Below are positions 10,765 to 20,975 of a stretch of 64,000 bases of DNA, in pieces. This DNA is from Branchinecta lynchi (Eukaryota; Arthropoda; Branchiopoda; Anostraca; Branchinectidae): positions 9,544,046 to 9,608,045 of the forward strand of contig JAKZAP010000016.1 in assembly GCA_023053575.1 (NCBI GenBank), written 5' to 3'. Under the pieces are notes generated by a model, which was given only the letters and a program-made list of their open reading frames with translations, searched no databases and was not told the DNA's origin. How positions within the stretch are numbered: the first letter of the stretch is position 1; each line of letters starts with the position of its first letter. The position numbers and the translations under genes are program-made.

Positions 10765-12102
10765 AACAGACAATTTTTTTTTTGTCTACTAGTTAGGGCA
10801 TAAGTAAGCTAGTGTTGAAGTGATTCGCTTGGAATCGTTTATTAAGTGGAAGAAAACGGATTTCCAGATAACTGGATAACGTGACCAGCTTAACATACGA
10901 AAAACAGCATTTCAGTCTCTGGACCTGACATGAAAATGCTTGGAACAGGTTCGCTGACCCCTAAAACACATCTCAACTTCGAATTTTTTACAAATCGTTG
11001 TGGCTTTGAGCTTGCAGACCCTCGTCGTGCATCTCACTCAAAGCTTTTCGTCCGTTTTCACTGGACAGCGGTGATAGCCATCACATCGTACGTCAGTACG
11101 TATTTGGGGCTATTTTTCTTCCTGGCGTCAGTAGATCCTCCATGCCTGCATATGGTCGACTCCTTAGGTTGACCGTCTCATTGTGGGGTAGACGAGTTAG
11201 CTTGGTAAAGGGCAGTGGCAATCTCCTTTTGTCATGCGAGGTCCAGCTTCTCTTTCCTGACCAGTGATAGAAGTTGCAGTTCGATTCAGCTAGATCAACC
11301 ATGCAAAATCTGAATCACAGTTGCCGCTTGCGAGACGGATCGATATACTGTACAATCTCAGAAGCTGTGAGATTGTATCAACTCCACATGTGCTGACGTT
11401 GCGTCTTCTGGTGACCTCAGTTGTCAAATTTGGCTATGTAGCTATGTAGCTATAGACCACCTTCGAGCATTTACAATTCCCCTTTCCAATGCTCCTCGTC
11501 CGTATTTCTTCATCTCTTTTTCCGACTTGACGGGGGACCAAACTCTGCGCTTGGCACGGACGGTTTCAGTTCCATTCCACCCCTTCTGTCTCAGGGTTAA
11601 AGTGAAGAAATCTCCTCTCCTTTGAGATATTTCTATCTGTCATAAGCTTCATGGCAACACCACATCTAAGTCCCAAAGACTCCTGTTTGACAGTTGATCG
11701 CCTACCATCAGAATTTGGACAGTGCTTTTCCCATGGACAGTGCTTTTCTCTTTTAATAATGCTTTCTGTCAAGTGGACGGGTGCATTTGTTCATAAGTCG
11801 AAACGTTGTCACGAATGTTGTTACTCCTCTCTCGAAACGTCCAGAACGTTGTTACTCGTCTGTCGAAACGTTGTCGGGAACGTTTTAGAAAAGTGCGGAC
11901 TTGCAGATGAACGAGCGCGTGTCACGTTGTCCACTTAACTGGACTGTAAATGAGAAGGGCATGCAGCAGTGACACCTGTCACAATATTCTGATAAAAACA
12001 ACATTCCTCAAAACTTTCGATGGCATCAAATCTTATAAAAAATTTTGCAATGCTTCATTTATTTGTCTGAACCTAGTCGCGTAGTCCAGTTAATTGGACA
12101 AA
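10765..12102. other. Intronic sequence with a small inverted repeat
   Basis: No gene recognised. 'TTGTCCACTTAACTGGACT' (near 11930) and its near-perfect inverse 'AGTCCAGTTAATTGGACAA' (near 12085) bracket about 150 bp. 'CGAAACGTTGTC' motifs repeat three times near 11795-11885, recalling the arms of the 981-bp foldback. Confidence 0.45.
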
Positions 12103-12215
12103 ATTTCAGAACAGAAGAAACCACCACATACCCAAAGTGATTTTGGCATAAAAAAAAAAAATTTCAGAACAGAAGAAACCACATACCCAAAGTGTTTTTG
12201 GCATAGATAAAAAAA
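12103..12215. repeat. Two-unit tandem repeat, about 58-bp period
   Basis: 'ATTTCAGAACAGAAGAAACC' followed by 'ACATACCCAAAGTG-TTTTGGCATA' and an A-run occurs twice in a row. The first unit carries an extra ACC. Confidence 0.85.
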
Positions 12216-12510
12216 AATACAAATCTGTTCTCAATGATTCATATTTTGATGCTTTAATTTTTTCAACCGCCGTTTCTCTTTCAAAAGTACAGACAAAAAA
12301 GATCAGTATTTTTTAACAGTCGATGTTCAGGGTCTCCTAACATGAAAATTAGTCGTGTAATGCGATATTTGAAGCCTCTATGTTGTAGCCCGTAAACAGG
12401 AGAACACGTCAGTTCAATCAGATTCACGAAATGTCTCATAGCTAGGGAGAAAAAGGTGTTTTTAATTTTGCTTAATCGACTGGTCACGGTGACGGAAGGG
12501 GTTTAAGCAG

Positions 12511-13274
12511 TTTTTGCGATCCCGGAACGTAAGTGGCGGGATACCTAAGACATCGCAAAAATGTCCGTCTGTCTGTGAGCAAGATAACTCTCGAAGGGAA
12601 TGATATTTGGCGAAACTTGGTGTGAGGAATCATTGGGTCAAGGGTGAGGTCAAAATCGTAGATGGCCATTTTTTCAACGGATAAGTAGTTCGCCCGGAAT
12701 CCAGCCAAATCGGAAAGTTTGCTTAAAAGTAAAAGTTTTATTTGGAGTTGATGAGATGCTCGACTTAGGGGTAAGAAGACATGCTGAATACTTATATGAA
12801 AACATTTTTCTACCCGGACAAGTAGTTGGCCTGGAATCCGGCAAACCTTAAAAATTGTTAAAAGTTAAGAGTTTTACTTGTAGTTGATTATATATTTGAT
12901 TTAGGGGTAAGAAGAGATGCTGAATCCGTGTCTGACAATAATTTTTTACCCGGACATATAGTTCGACCGGAATCCGACTGAAGCCGGAAAATTTGTTAGA
13001 AGTTAAATTTTTATTTGAAGTTGACTAGATGTTCAGTATTGGAGAAAGGAGATACGCTTTTGAGCTTTCTTTCTTCGCCGGACAAGTAGTTCTGGAATTC
13101 AGCGGAAACCGGGAAATAGGCAGATCTGGGAAATTGGCCTTAATCTGTTTCTGAATTTCAGTAGTAAAAATGTTCAAGGAGTCTGCTGAAGACTGGATCA
13201 GGCGAAGACAAGGCCCAATTGTCTGGATCATATATTTGGATTCCTGGGATCCCATCGAACCCTTTGGTCTTGTT
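12511..13274 (+). mobile_element. GGATCC element, copy 4
   Basis: The 5' end is mutated (TTTTTGCGATCCCGGAACG); the 3' end is GGGATCCCATCGAACCC...GGTCTTGTT. It is short, with about four diverged internal units and no expanded microsatellite. Confidence 0.8.
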
Positions 13275-13600
13275 TTGTTGTAGTTTCTGATCAGTTAGGG
13301 GACAAACGATTTGAGGTAGCGCTGGGATGATTGAAGGGGTGGTTGCCGAGGAAGAGCTTCTGTTCGCATTTCTTCCCAAGATTTGTTGCTGTTGATTGTT
13401 GTCGCATCGGTGCTAGTTCCGATAGAATGTCCCAGTGGTCAGAAGACAGGAGATAATCTACCCGAACTGAATTGCGAGAAGGTGACGCCTTTCGGAGAGA
13501 TTGTATTTCTTATGGGTTTTAGGCTTTCCTCATACGAAGAGTATGCATGGCCAAGAATGATCTTGCAAGAATGATCTACCGTTGGAATCGGGGTTAAAAT
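13275..13600 (-). pseudogene. Possible LINE 5'-region fragment
   Basis: On the minus strand a frame reads DYLLSSDHWDILSE and, in a neighbouring frame, a Ser/Pro-rich stretch. This loosely resembles the N-terminal 'FLVLPEDHWHVLD' and Ser/Pro-rich linker of the LINE at 25.8-30.3 kb. It abuts a GGATCC element, as that LINE does. The match is short and frameshifted. Confidence 0.25.
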
Positions 13601-14879
13601 TCGGCACAGAAGTTCAGTTCAATTATATTTAAGAAAGCCATAACACGGACAAGACGACTAGTAGGTTTCGTGTCACATCAACATAATACAACAAAATAAT
13701 AACAGATATAAAATTCAGCTGACAAAAGCTCGGTCAGTAAATATGTCCACTCGGAATAGTTATATGGTTAACAATAGTATAAAAATAACATAAAAATACA
13801 TAGTCCTGCAATAAAACTTTATACGAATACTATATAATTACGAAAGCTAACAAACAAACACTAACGAAATATGTCTCGCAGTATAATTTTTCAGAAGAAA
13901 ATTTAGGATATAAATAAGTAATTAGCCTATGACAACCCTAGTTAATATTTGGTTGAAAAATAAAGGTGATATTTGATTCTGCGTCGAATTCTAGCATAGA
14001 CTATCGTTTCACATCACCAAAATTCTGTGCGGCTTCGCTGAACAGTTGGAGCTTGGAACTTTACGGAAATGTGAAGCTCAGTACCCAAGGTAAATTTTAC
14101 CGTGTTCTTTATAACTGTACTAACTGACCAATTTTTTTAAACTGAGTTAACTATACCATTGGAAAGAACATAGCTGATTTGGTATTCTGTTAAATTGTGC
14201 TAAGTGTTAGATGACGACATGAGCATCATCCACCAGGTAGATTAGTTTTAACTTTCTGTGTTCCGACTTTCTGCTTGCAGATGGCATACACAAAACTGGG
14301 CCCAAAAATTATGAAAATGTAGTTAGCACAGTTTTGAATAACACGGTACAATTCTGGTAAAGTACAGAAAATTCTAAAAATATATTAAGTTACGAGACAC
14401 GTCCCTAACCTGGAAATAAACCTTTGAATTTTGAGCCTTTCTTTGAAAATTAATAAATACTAGTTTATGGCTCCGGAACTATACGAGATACCATAATCCA
14501 AGAGATGACACTGTCAGGAATAAAACAAGATGGCCTGCAACTAAATTGGACTATTACAACCTTAGAAAAACAAATAAACAAGTCAGGACACATTTTATAG
14601 GCCTAAAAGGGTGTTTTCCAGCTTTTAAAAGGTCAAGCCGTTATCTCCAGCTTTGCCACCACCCATATTCAAATCCAGCGTGGTCGATATTTGATCTTTC
14701 TGATCACCTAGTCGTCACATTTTAGGGTCTGGCGTCCGGACTATTGTGTAAATGTCATTATACCAGCTTGAACCAGACAGTAAGCATCAGTTCCAAAGAA
14801 CTGTATGGCTCTCAAGAATCTGTTTGTCTCTCAGTTAGTTTTCGTTTATTTACGTATACGTGATAACGATTACGCGTTG
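13601..14879. other. Intronic sequence, no gene seen
   Basis: AT-rich, unique-looking sequence inside the 6.6-kb intron between exons C and D. No repeat or exon signal that I can support. Confidence 0.5.
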
Positions 14880-15155
14880 TCTGGTAATTACTCCTTGTGC
14901 CCAAGCTGACTGGGAAACATATATTCAACCAATGCAAAAAAAGGATACGTCAGCCACGATTCTACGATGTTTCGGCCCTTCTTGGCAAGGTTGCTCGCCT
15001 AGCAGTCGAACGTTGGGGAAGGAACGAACCTGCAATCCTCCCCCAACGTTGTCCCTGACGTTTGATAGGCTGACGAGGACCCTTGCCAAGAAGGGCCGCA
15101 AAATCGCTGCCAAAGCATCGTAGCTGACGTTTCCGTTTTATGCATTGCTTGATTA
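14880..15155. mobile_element. Palindromic MITE, CCCTTCTTGGCAAGGG family
   Basis: The two arms mirror each other: 'GGATACGTCAGCCACGATTC' (near 14942) against the inverse of 'CGTAGCTGACGTTTCCG' (near 15118), and 'TTTCGGCCCTTCTTGGCAAG' against 'CCCTTGCCAAGAAGGGCC'. An inner inverted pair CGAACGTTGGGG / CCCCAACGTTG forms the centre. A leading block, 'GCCCAAGCTGACTGGGAAAC', is shared with copies near 8410 and 17930. This is the most complete copy of the family here. No ORF. Confidence 0.8.
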
Positions 15156-15359
15156 TGCGTTGTCTGGTGTTTGCAGTTCGAGTCCAAACTCTAGGCAGTG
15201 GGTCGCTCGAGCTGCTCGATTTTCCACGACACGCTTTCATTGGAGTTTCCTGTCTTTTTCGTTCCTAGGTGCCTGGGCGAAGGAGAAAGTAACTTTGGCA
15301 TGAGTATTTTTGTATAGCAGTTGAAAAAGATGGCATAAGGGCAAGCTGGAAATACTTTC

Positions 15360-15660
15360 TTTGAAGGACCCCTCTTACTTATTCTGCCGACTATATCATC
15401 CTTAGCTCCCTTATGTTGTTTTTAATTTTGGAGTCTTTTGTTTTGCGTGGTTTTTCCACTTTCTAACCACGGCGTGTTCAGTTTTCAAATATTTTGCGTC
15501 CAGGAGCAGCGTCGGAGAGCAGGAGGGCTGGATAGAGTCGACAAGCGCTAACAAGAAAATCGCCAATTTCACGTTGCAAGTAGTGATATTTCGAAAAAGC
15601 ATATTTCTGAGGTGTTTCATCGTGAAAAGATCATTTCTAGTAAGAGCTGTGCTTTAAACA
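15360..15660. repeat. Dispersed repeat, paired with 59360-59745
   Basis: The strings 'GCGTCGGAGAGCAGGA-GGCTGGATA', 'TCGACAAGCGCTAACAAGA' and 'AAAAGATCATTTCTAG-AAGAG-TGTGCTTTAAA' recur in order and orientation at 59360-59745. Identity is high in the second half and weaker in the first. This copy ends just before the acceptor of alpha-2/delta exon D. Class unknown. Confidence 0.75.
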
Positions 15661-15676
15661 GTTGTTGTTTTTTTAG

Positions 15677-15753
15677 ACACGGAGAGTAAGGTCTGCAATT
15701 CAACCGGAAGATACCGACGACGGCTCGCACTCTGCTACGCTACAAATACCAAG
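15677..15753 (+). CDS. CACNA2D-like: Alpha-2/delta subunit, exon D
   Basis: A 77-nt exon with acceptor TTTTTTTAG (ends 15676) and strong donor AAG|GTAAGC. Joined to the single base left by exon C it gives exactly 26 codons: DTESKVCNSTGRYRRRLALC then YATNTK. The Cys followed by RYR(R/K) and a further Cys is the conserved alpha-2/delta tail segment ('C-x5-RYR+-x3-C'). No stop codon interrupts the splice from exon C. Because it is small it cannot be found by ORF length; its phase and motif carry the call. Confidence 0.8.
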
Positions 15754-15805
15754 GTAAGCGTCCTTTTTTTGCAGTGTTGGTATTTACCACGGGCGTACGG
15801 AGTTG

Positions 15806-16025
15806 CGTTTTATTTGAAGTTCATAGTACAGCGGGAGCGGATGGCGAACTGTAAATAGCCGTTGTATTCCTGGCGGACTGCGTCAGAAGTTATGCCTGTC
15901 TCACCCAGCGTACAAAGTAGCGGGTCCGCTGGCAAATATAACTATCTTGGGTACCCCGCGCCTTCCCAGCGTACGGCCCGCTGGCGAAAACGACAACGAA
16001 AACGTACTATGAACTTCAATAAAAT
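15806..16025. mobile_element. Small MITE with 22-bp terminal inverted repeats
   Basis: The left end GTTTTATTTGAAGTTCATAG (continuing TAC) and the right end, whose inverse begins ATTTTATTGAAGTTCATAG (continuing TAC), bracket about 220 bp that is GC-richer than its surroundings. I saw no clear target duplication. It lies in the last putative intron of alpha-2/delta. Confidence 0.65.
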
Positions 16026-16542
16026 ATATCTCAAGACAGCACAAATCGTGTACGCCTACAAGAGTGGCAATTGGGACCGCCCACAAGTCGGCAACCGGCC
16101 ACGCCCCTCAAATCTTTAAAACGTACAGACTTGCAAAATGAAAAATAAGCATAGACACATTTTGATATCCTGCCCACGTCTTCCGTTGAGTTTATCTTAT
16201 GACAGTCAATTTGGCCGAGAGCCTTTAGCGGGCATCGTCACAACTAGCACTTCTATTGTATCTGAAAAGACCGCGTTTGGGAAATGTATCAGATGTTTCA
16301 GTAAAACATGTTTCAATGGAAGAAAGAACAGAAGCCTGATGGAAAAATACAATAAGACATTCCTGGAAAATAGAGATAAGGGATGAACTTAGTACAATTT
16401 TCGTCTAAAGAATTTTTCTAAGAACGCGCTTTTTTGGGAACAGTCTGGCGCATCGCTGTTGAGGTAGAAATGGCTTTTTGGTCCGGTAAATCAGTGATCC
16501 AGCTTAGCATTCCTAAGCAACGACGGCAGTTATGCATGAGCA

Positions 16543-16696
16543 TTTGACGGTGCAAAACGGATAAGTCAGCTACATTTTATTACAGCTTATTTCGACTCTT
16601 CTTGGTCGGCTTCAACCTGAAGAGGACCCTTGCCAAGAAGGGCCTAAATATAGCTTTAATAAAATGTAGCTGACTTATCCGTTTTGCACTGTCAAA
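16543..16696. mobile_element. Compact palindromic MITE, CCCTTCTTGGCAAGGG family
   Basis: A 154-bp palindrome. TTTGACGGTGCAAAACGGAT at the left is mirrored by the inverse of ATCCGTTTTGCACTGTCAAA at the right, and AAGTCAGCTACATTTTATTA is mirrored too. The centre holds CCCTTGCCAAGAAGGG. One stem mismatch (CTCTTCTTGGTCGG) marks the diverged arm. Confidence 0.85.
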
Positions 16697-16883
16697 CATT
16701 TTTCGTTGTCAGCTTGGGCGGAAGGGATATATATATGCATGAGCGTTGCGCAGAGGTTCCCAAGTAGAAGTAGTAACCCATCTAAGAGATTATCGGTTCT
16801 CAACTGAAGAGGTTTAAGCTTGATTTGGCCCTTGTTTGTCACCCTTTGTTTGGGGGGCGGGGAATCATGTAGTATAACTGTAG

Positions 16884-16994
16884 GGAAATCCTTATATTGG
16901 TGGCTTCTGCGGGGCATTTGTAGGAACACTCGTCCTCCTGAATGGCATCCTCGAGTGTGGTGTGAATGTGCTGTTGCAACTTGCATGTGTGTAG
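16884..16994 (+). CDS. CACNA2D-like: Alpha-2/delta subunit, putative terminal exon E (hydrophobic tail and stop)
   Basis: Exon D ends in phase 0, so the next exon must open on a codon boundary. After ATAACTGTAG (ends 16883) the phase-0 frame reads GNPYIGGFCGAFVGTLVLLN and then GILECGVNVLLQLACV followed by TAG at 16992. A second Cys followed by Gly, then a hydrophobic tail, is what alpha-2/delta C-termini have (C-x(11-14)-CG, then a GPI-signal or membrane segment). The acceptor has a poor polypyrimidine tract, so another exon further away is possible. A weak ATTAAA lies at 17192. Confidence 0.45.
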   Translation, partial: GNPYIGGFCGAFVGTLVLLNGILECGVNVLLQLACV

Positions 16995-17230
16995 TCCTTG
17001 TACACTTTTGATGATTTTTGGCCAGGTAAAAGTCGTGAAATCGCTTTTAACGTTTTCGTCATTCCGCTTCTGCACTACTTAAATATTTTTAATTATTTAA
17101 TTGAATTGTATTTATAACCCGTCTAGGTAGAGACAGAGTATGGTAAAAAATGAAAAAAGAAGAAAGAAACACAACAACACTAAACAAAATAATTAAAAGT
17201 AATTAAACTGAAACATCGTGGAGCTCCAGA

Positions 17231-17388
17231 CAGGCCCGTATCCAGTATTTTTTTTTTTTGGGGGGGGGGGGGGGGTATTGTCTGCTGGTCGGGCAAAAAA
17301 GTACAGAAAACACGTAGATCAGAGGGAAAAGCCTATAAAAATCATTATTTTTGTACGTTTCGGGGGGGGGGGGGTGAATACGGCCTTG
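17231..17388. mobile_element. hAT-type MITE with poly-G tracts
   Basis: It starts CAGGCCCGTATCC and ends GAATACGGCCTTG, imperfect terminal inverted repeats of hAT style. It is flanked by GCTCCAGA (17223-17230) and GCTCCAGG (17389-17396), an 8-bp target duplication with one mismatch. It contains T-run and G-run tracts (G16 near 17252, G13 near 17362). A third G-run lies just outside at 17465-17478. Confidence 0.75.
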
Positions 17389-17399
17389 GCTCCAGGGGT

Positions 17400-17950
17400 A
17401 ACTACAATTTTGCTTCATTCCGTTGATGGATCACAGGACAGCCGCAGAATTAGTTCCTTGTCCGGGGGGGGGGGGGGGTAGCAGATATTTGGCAAACCGA
17501 AAGAAGAGCCGTAGTATTGTAGGAGTACGCTAGAATCTTACGGTTGAATCGCAACTTTCCAGAAGCGATACGGGCATAGGCTTCACTGATCCGCTTCAGT
17601 AAATGATCTATTAGGAATTTTCTAGTGGTTTTGAGTATCCTTTGTCTTTGATTTTCAGTTTATTTTTCGCATGATTTCTTTCACGAACATTCACCGTTTA
17701 ATAATAATTTATTTCTAACCCACAAATCGTACAATATGAAAATAGTGGAGTACAAAAGAAGATAAGAAGACATAATTAGGGCCAAACGTAACACCTACAC
17801 AGAAAAAAACATTTAGGAGTCTACAGACGAATAAGCCCACTAGAAGGGATAGACGCGCGTAGGCTACGCCGTTTTCACAGTTTTCTGTGGAGAACAGACA
17901 GTTTTTTCCGTAGATACTCCTTGAGCCCAAACTGACTGGGAAACATATAA
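17400..17950. other. Intergenic sequence, no gene seen
   Basis: Contains a G-run and, at 17917-17945, 'ACTCCTTGAGCCCAAACTGACTGGGAAACATATA', the outer block of the CCCTTCTTGGCAAGGG MITE family. No ORF of interest. Confidence 0.5.
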
Positions 17951-17959
17951 TAACTGTAT

Positions 17960-19146
17960 TTAAAAGCCCAGGGGCCATGTACATAATACAACAATAGTAC
18001 ATATTACAAAGGAAAACAAGAACAATAATTTCCTCCGGCTATGAAGCCTCACTACTAAGCTTGGTCGCTCTTAGCTTCAACGCTCCGTCCATAAACTCGC
18101 ACACCTTTGTTATAACCCTTTCCGAAGTGCTATTCAGGATATCCGGAAGAAGCAAAACCCTCCCCTTAAAATAAGATCTCCTTAACTCCGAAAGCTCCTG
18201 GCATCGATTGATAAAGTGGTCCATGTTTTCCTCTACCCCTGCTTTGCAAAGTTGGCAATTATACCTGACATCTGGACCAGTCCTATGCCTATCAAAAATT
18301 CTAAATCTACCAAACAGGGGGAGGGAATTAGCTCTAGCCTGGATCCACAACTTCAAAACTTTTTGAGGTAGATTCATTTTAAAATAAAACTCGGGCCCAA
18401 ACACCTTCTTAAACTCACGGTAAAACTCCAAAGTTTCAGACTGACTTATTAAAGCTCTCCGTTTTTGAATCTCTTGGTCATCCAAAATCCTAGTGACTCT
18501 ACGCAATAAATTATCGTCATCTACGGGGCCGCGGCCACTATTCCAAACATAAGATAGACCTAGATCATCAAGCAGGGCTTTAACTCGAGATGGCCACGTA
18601 TTTCTTTTCCCCATAATCAAAAGTTCATTATATGACGCTCTCACCAACCTAGTCTCATCTAACTTAATTATCTTTAACCAAAATCTTAAAATCTGCAATA
18701 CCCTATTTTTCTTCATTGAAAATAGGCCTAAATCCCCTTTCAGTGCTTGCGAATGTAATGTCGATTGTAGTCCGAACAGTCGTTTAAAATATTGTAGCTG
18801 GACCGACTCAATCTGTTTCGTATCTTCAAATCACCATAGCTCCGCTCCATAATGGATCGTTGGCATTATTTTCGATTTAAAAATGTGTTTATGAATTCTT
18901 AAATTTTTTAATCCCATCAGATAAGCATTTCTAAATATGGCTGACGACGCCGCTTTTCCCCTTCTTACCATTTCTTTAATATGTGATTTCCAACTTCCGT
19001 TTGAATCTAAAACAAATCCCAAATATTTAAAACTAGTACTTTTACTCAATTCTTCATTTTTATAATAAAATTTTTCTTCTAACTGCCCCTTAATTTTCCT
19101 CCGCGTGAAAATTACTACCTCAGTTTTCTTTGGATTCAGCACCAAC
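17960..19146 (-). pseudogene. LINE C-terminal fragment (reverse transcriptase thumb and zinc-knuckle region)
   Basis: Minus-strand frames read NPKKTEVVIFTRRK, then STSFKYLGFVLDSNGSWKSH, then, across a frameshift or stop near 18720-18835, a 225-residue C-terminal domain ending with a C-x2-C-x8-H-x3-C-like knuckle (YNCQLCKAGVEENMDHFINRC). 'KYLG-x-LD-x-G-W--HI' is typical of non-LTR reverse transcriptases just after the catalytic palm. The palm and endonuclease are missing because the copy stops where GGATCC copy 5 begins. Related fragments lie at 31947, 49210, 51500 and 62820. Confidence 0.8.
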
Positions 19147-20592
19147 TTTTTGGGATCCCAAAACGTAAGTGGAGGGATACCTATGACATCGCAAAAGTTG
19201 TCCGTCTGTCCGTCCGTCCGTCCGTCCGTCCGTCCGTCCGTCTGTCCGTCCGTCTGTAAGCACGATAACTCTCGAAGGGAATGAGATATTTTGATGAAAC
19301 TTGGTGAGAAGGTTCGTTGGGTCGTCGGACCAGTCAAGTTCGTAGATGGGCTTTGTAGCTCTACATTTAGGGGTGGGGGAGGGGATTGAAATTAAGGGAC
19401 AAACAAAATATTTTGAAACAGCTAATGTGATAGTCGATTATGGGGTAAGAAGACATGCTGAACACGATGGTGAAAACCATTTTGTCATCGGACAAGTAGT
19501 TCGCCCGGAATCCGGCCAAAACCGGAAAGTTTGTTGAAAGTAAAAGTTTTATTTGAAGTTGATTAGATGTTCGATTTAGGGGTAGGAAGACATGCTGAAG
19601 ACGATGGTGAAAATTATTTTCTCGACGGACAAGTATTTCGCCCGGAATCCGGCCCAAACCGGAAAGTTTGTTGAAAGTAAAAGTTTTATTTGAAATTGAT
19701 TAGATGTTCGATTTAGGGGTAGGAAGACATGTTGAAGACGATGGTGAAAACTATTTTCTCGATGGACAAGTATTTCGCCCGGAATCCGGCCCAAACCGGA
19801 AAGTTAGTTGAAAGTAAAAGTTTTATTTGAAGTTGATTAAATGTTCGATTTAGAGGTAGGGAGACATGCTGAAGACGATGGTGAAAACTATTTTCTCGAC
19901 GGACAAGTATTTTGACCGGAATCCGGCCCAAACCGGAAAGTTTGTCAAAATTAAAAGTTTAATTTGGAGTTGATTGGATGTTCGATTTAGGGCAAGAAGA
20001 CATGCTGAACACTTATGTGAAAACAAGTTTCTACCCGGACATGTAGTTCGTCCGGAATCCGGCCAAAACCGGAAAACTGTTGGAAGTCAAAGTTTTATTT
20101 CTAGTTGATTAGATAAGCGATTTAGGGGTAAGAAGAGATGCTGAGTCCCTGTGTGACAATCGTATTTTACCCGGACATATAGTTCGACCGGAATCTGGCT
20201 GGAATCGGAAAATTTGTTATAAGCTAAATTTCTATTTGAAGTTGATTAGATGTTCATTACTGGGGAAAGAAGATACCCTGATTTCGTCTTTGAGCTTTCT
20301 TTTTTCGCCGGACAAGTAGTTCTGGAGTTCGGGCGGAACCGGGAAATTGGCAGAAGTGGCAGGAAGTTTTCGTCAAAACAGATATGACTTATAGGGGTAA
20401 ACACACATGCTGAATCCAAATCTGAACTTGGTTTTCTCAGGTGATTAGCTATTTGGCCTTAATCTGTTTCTGAATTTTAATTGTAAAAATGTTCAAGGAG
20501 TCTGGCGAAGACTGGATCTGGCTAAGACAAGACCCAGTTGTCTGGATCAGATATTGAATTTTTGGGATCCCATCGAAACCTTTGGTCTTGTT
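19147..20592 (+). mobile_element. GGATCC element, copy 5 (near complete)
   Basis: It starts TTTTTGGGATCCCAAAACG. A GTCC/GTCT microsatellite follows (about 19200-19257), then the block 'AACTCTCGAAGGGAATGAGA' to 'ATTTAGGGGTGGGGGAGGGG', then at least four clear 137-bp units (from about 19437) and several diverged ones. It ends GGTCTTGTT at 20592. Overlapping frames recur every 137 bp on both strands simply because of the tandem repeat. It is almost the same length and order as copy 6, suggesting recent activity or duplication. Confidence 0.9.
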
Positions 20593-20596
20593 TATA

Positions 20597-20664
20597 TTCA
20601 AACAATGAATAAAACGGGTACCTCAACTACTAGCTAGACGTATCCGTTTTATGCATTGTTTGAA
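20597..20664. mobile_element. 68-bp palindrome (minimal MITE)
   Basis: TTCAAACAATGAATAAAACG is mirrored by the inverse of CGTTTTATGCATTGTTTGAA with a few mismatches. 'CAATGCATAAAACGGATACG' is also the end sequence of the CCCTTCTTGGCAAGGG family (see 54060 and 15130), so this looks like an internally deleted member. It lies 4 bp from the end of GGATCC copy 5. Confidence 0.7.
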
Positions 20665-20975
20665 CATACATTTTCCCGTAATATCCGGCAGCTAATAGTT
20701 GCGTTTTTGGTCCGAATTCCTCTCGCGACTCTCTTCCGAATTTTCCTATTTCGCGTCATTGGACTATTCAGATGAAGTGAATTCTCCTTTTCTTGCGTTT
20801 TTGTCAGAATCGAGAACGGGGAAAGCCTCGCCATTCTGCAGAATCGAGAATTTGCTCCGATGGTGAATTCTCGATTCTACTCTCTACGTTCTGCTCCTTG
20901 ATTGGTCAACAGAGTGCGAGTGCTCAATATGCATAAACACGTATACCGGGTTGCGGACAAGCTGCAAAATAAGTG

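Noticed and set aside
15862..16119. 85-residue plus-strand ORF
   Set aside because: Starts inside and crosses the end of a small MITE; the opposite strand is also open; no motif.
16820..17011. 63-residue ORF in another frame over the putative alpha-2/delta terminal exon
   Set aside because: Only the phase-0 frame fits the splice from exon D and gives the expected Cys-Gly and hydrophobic tail.
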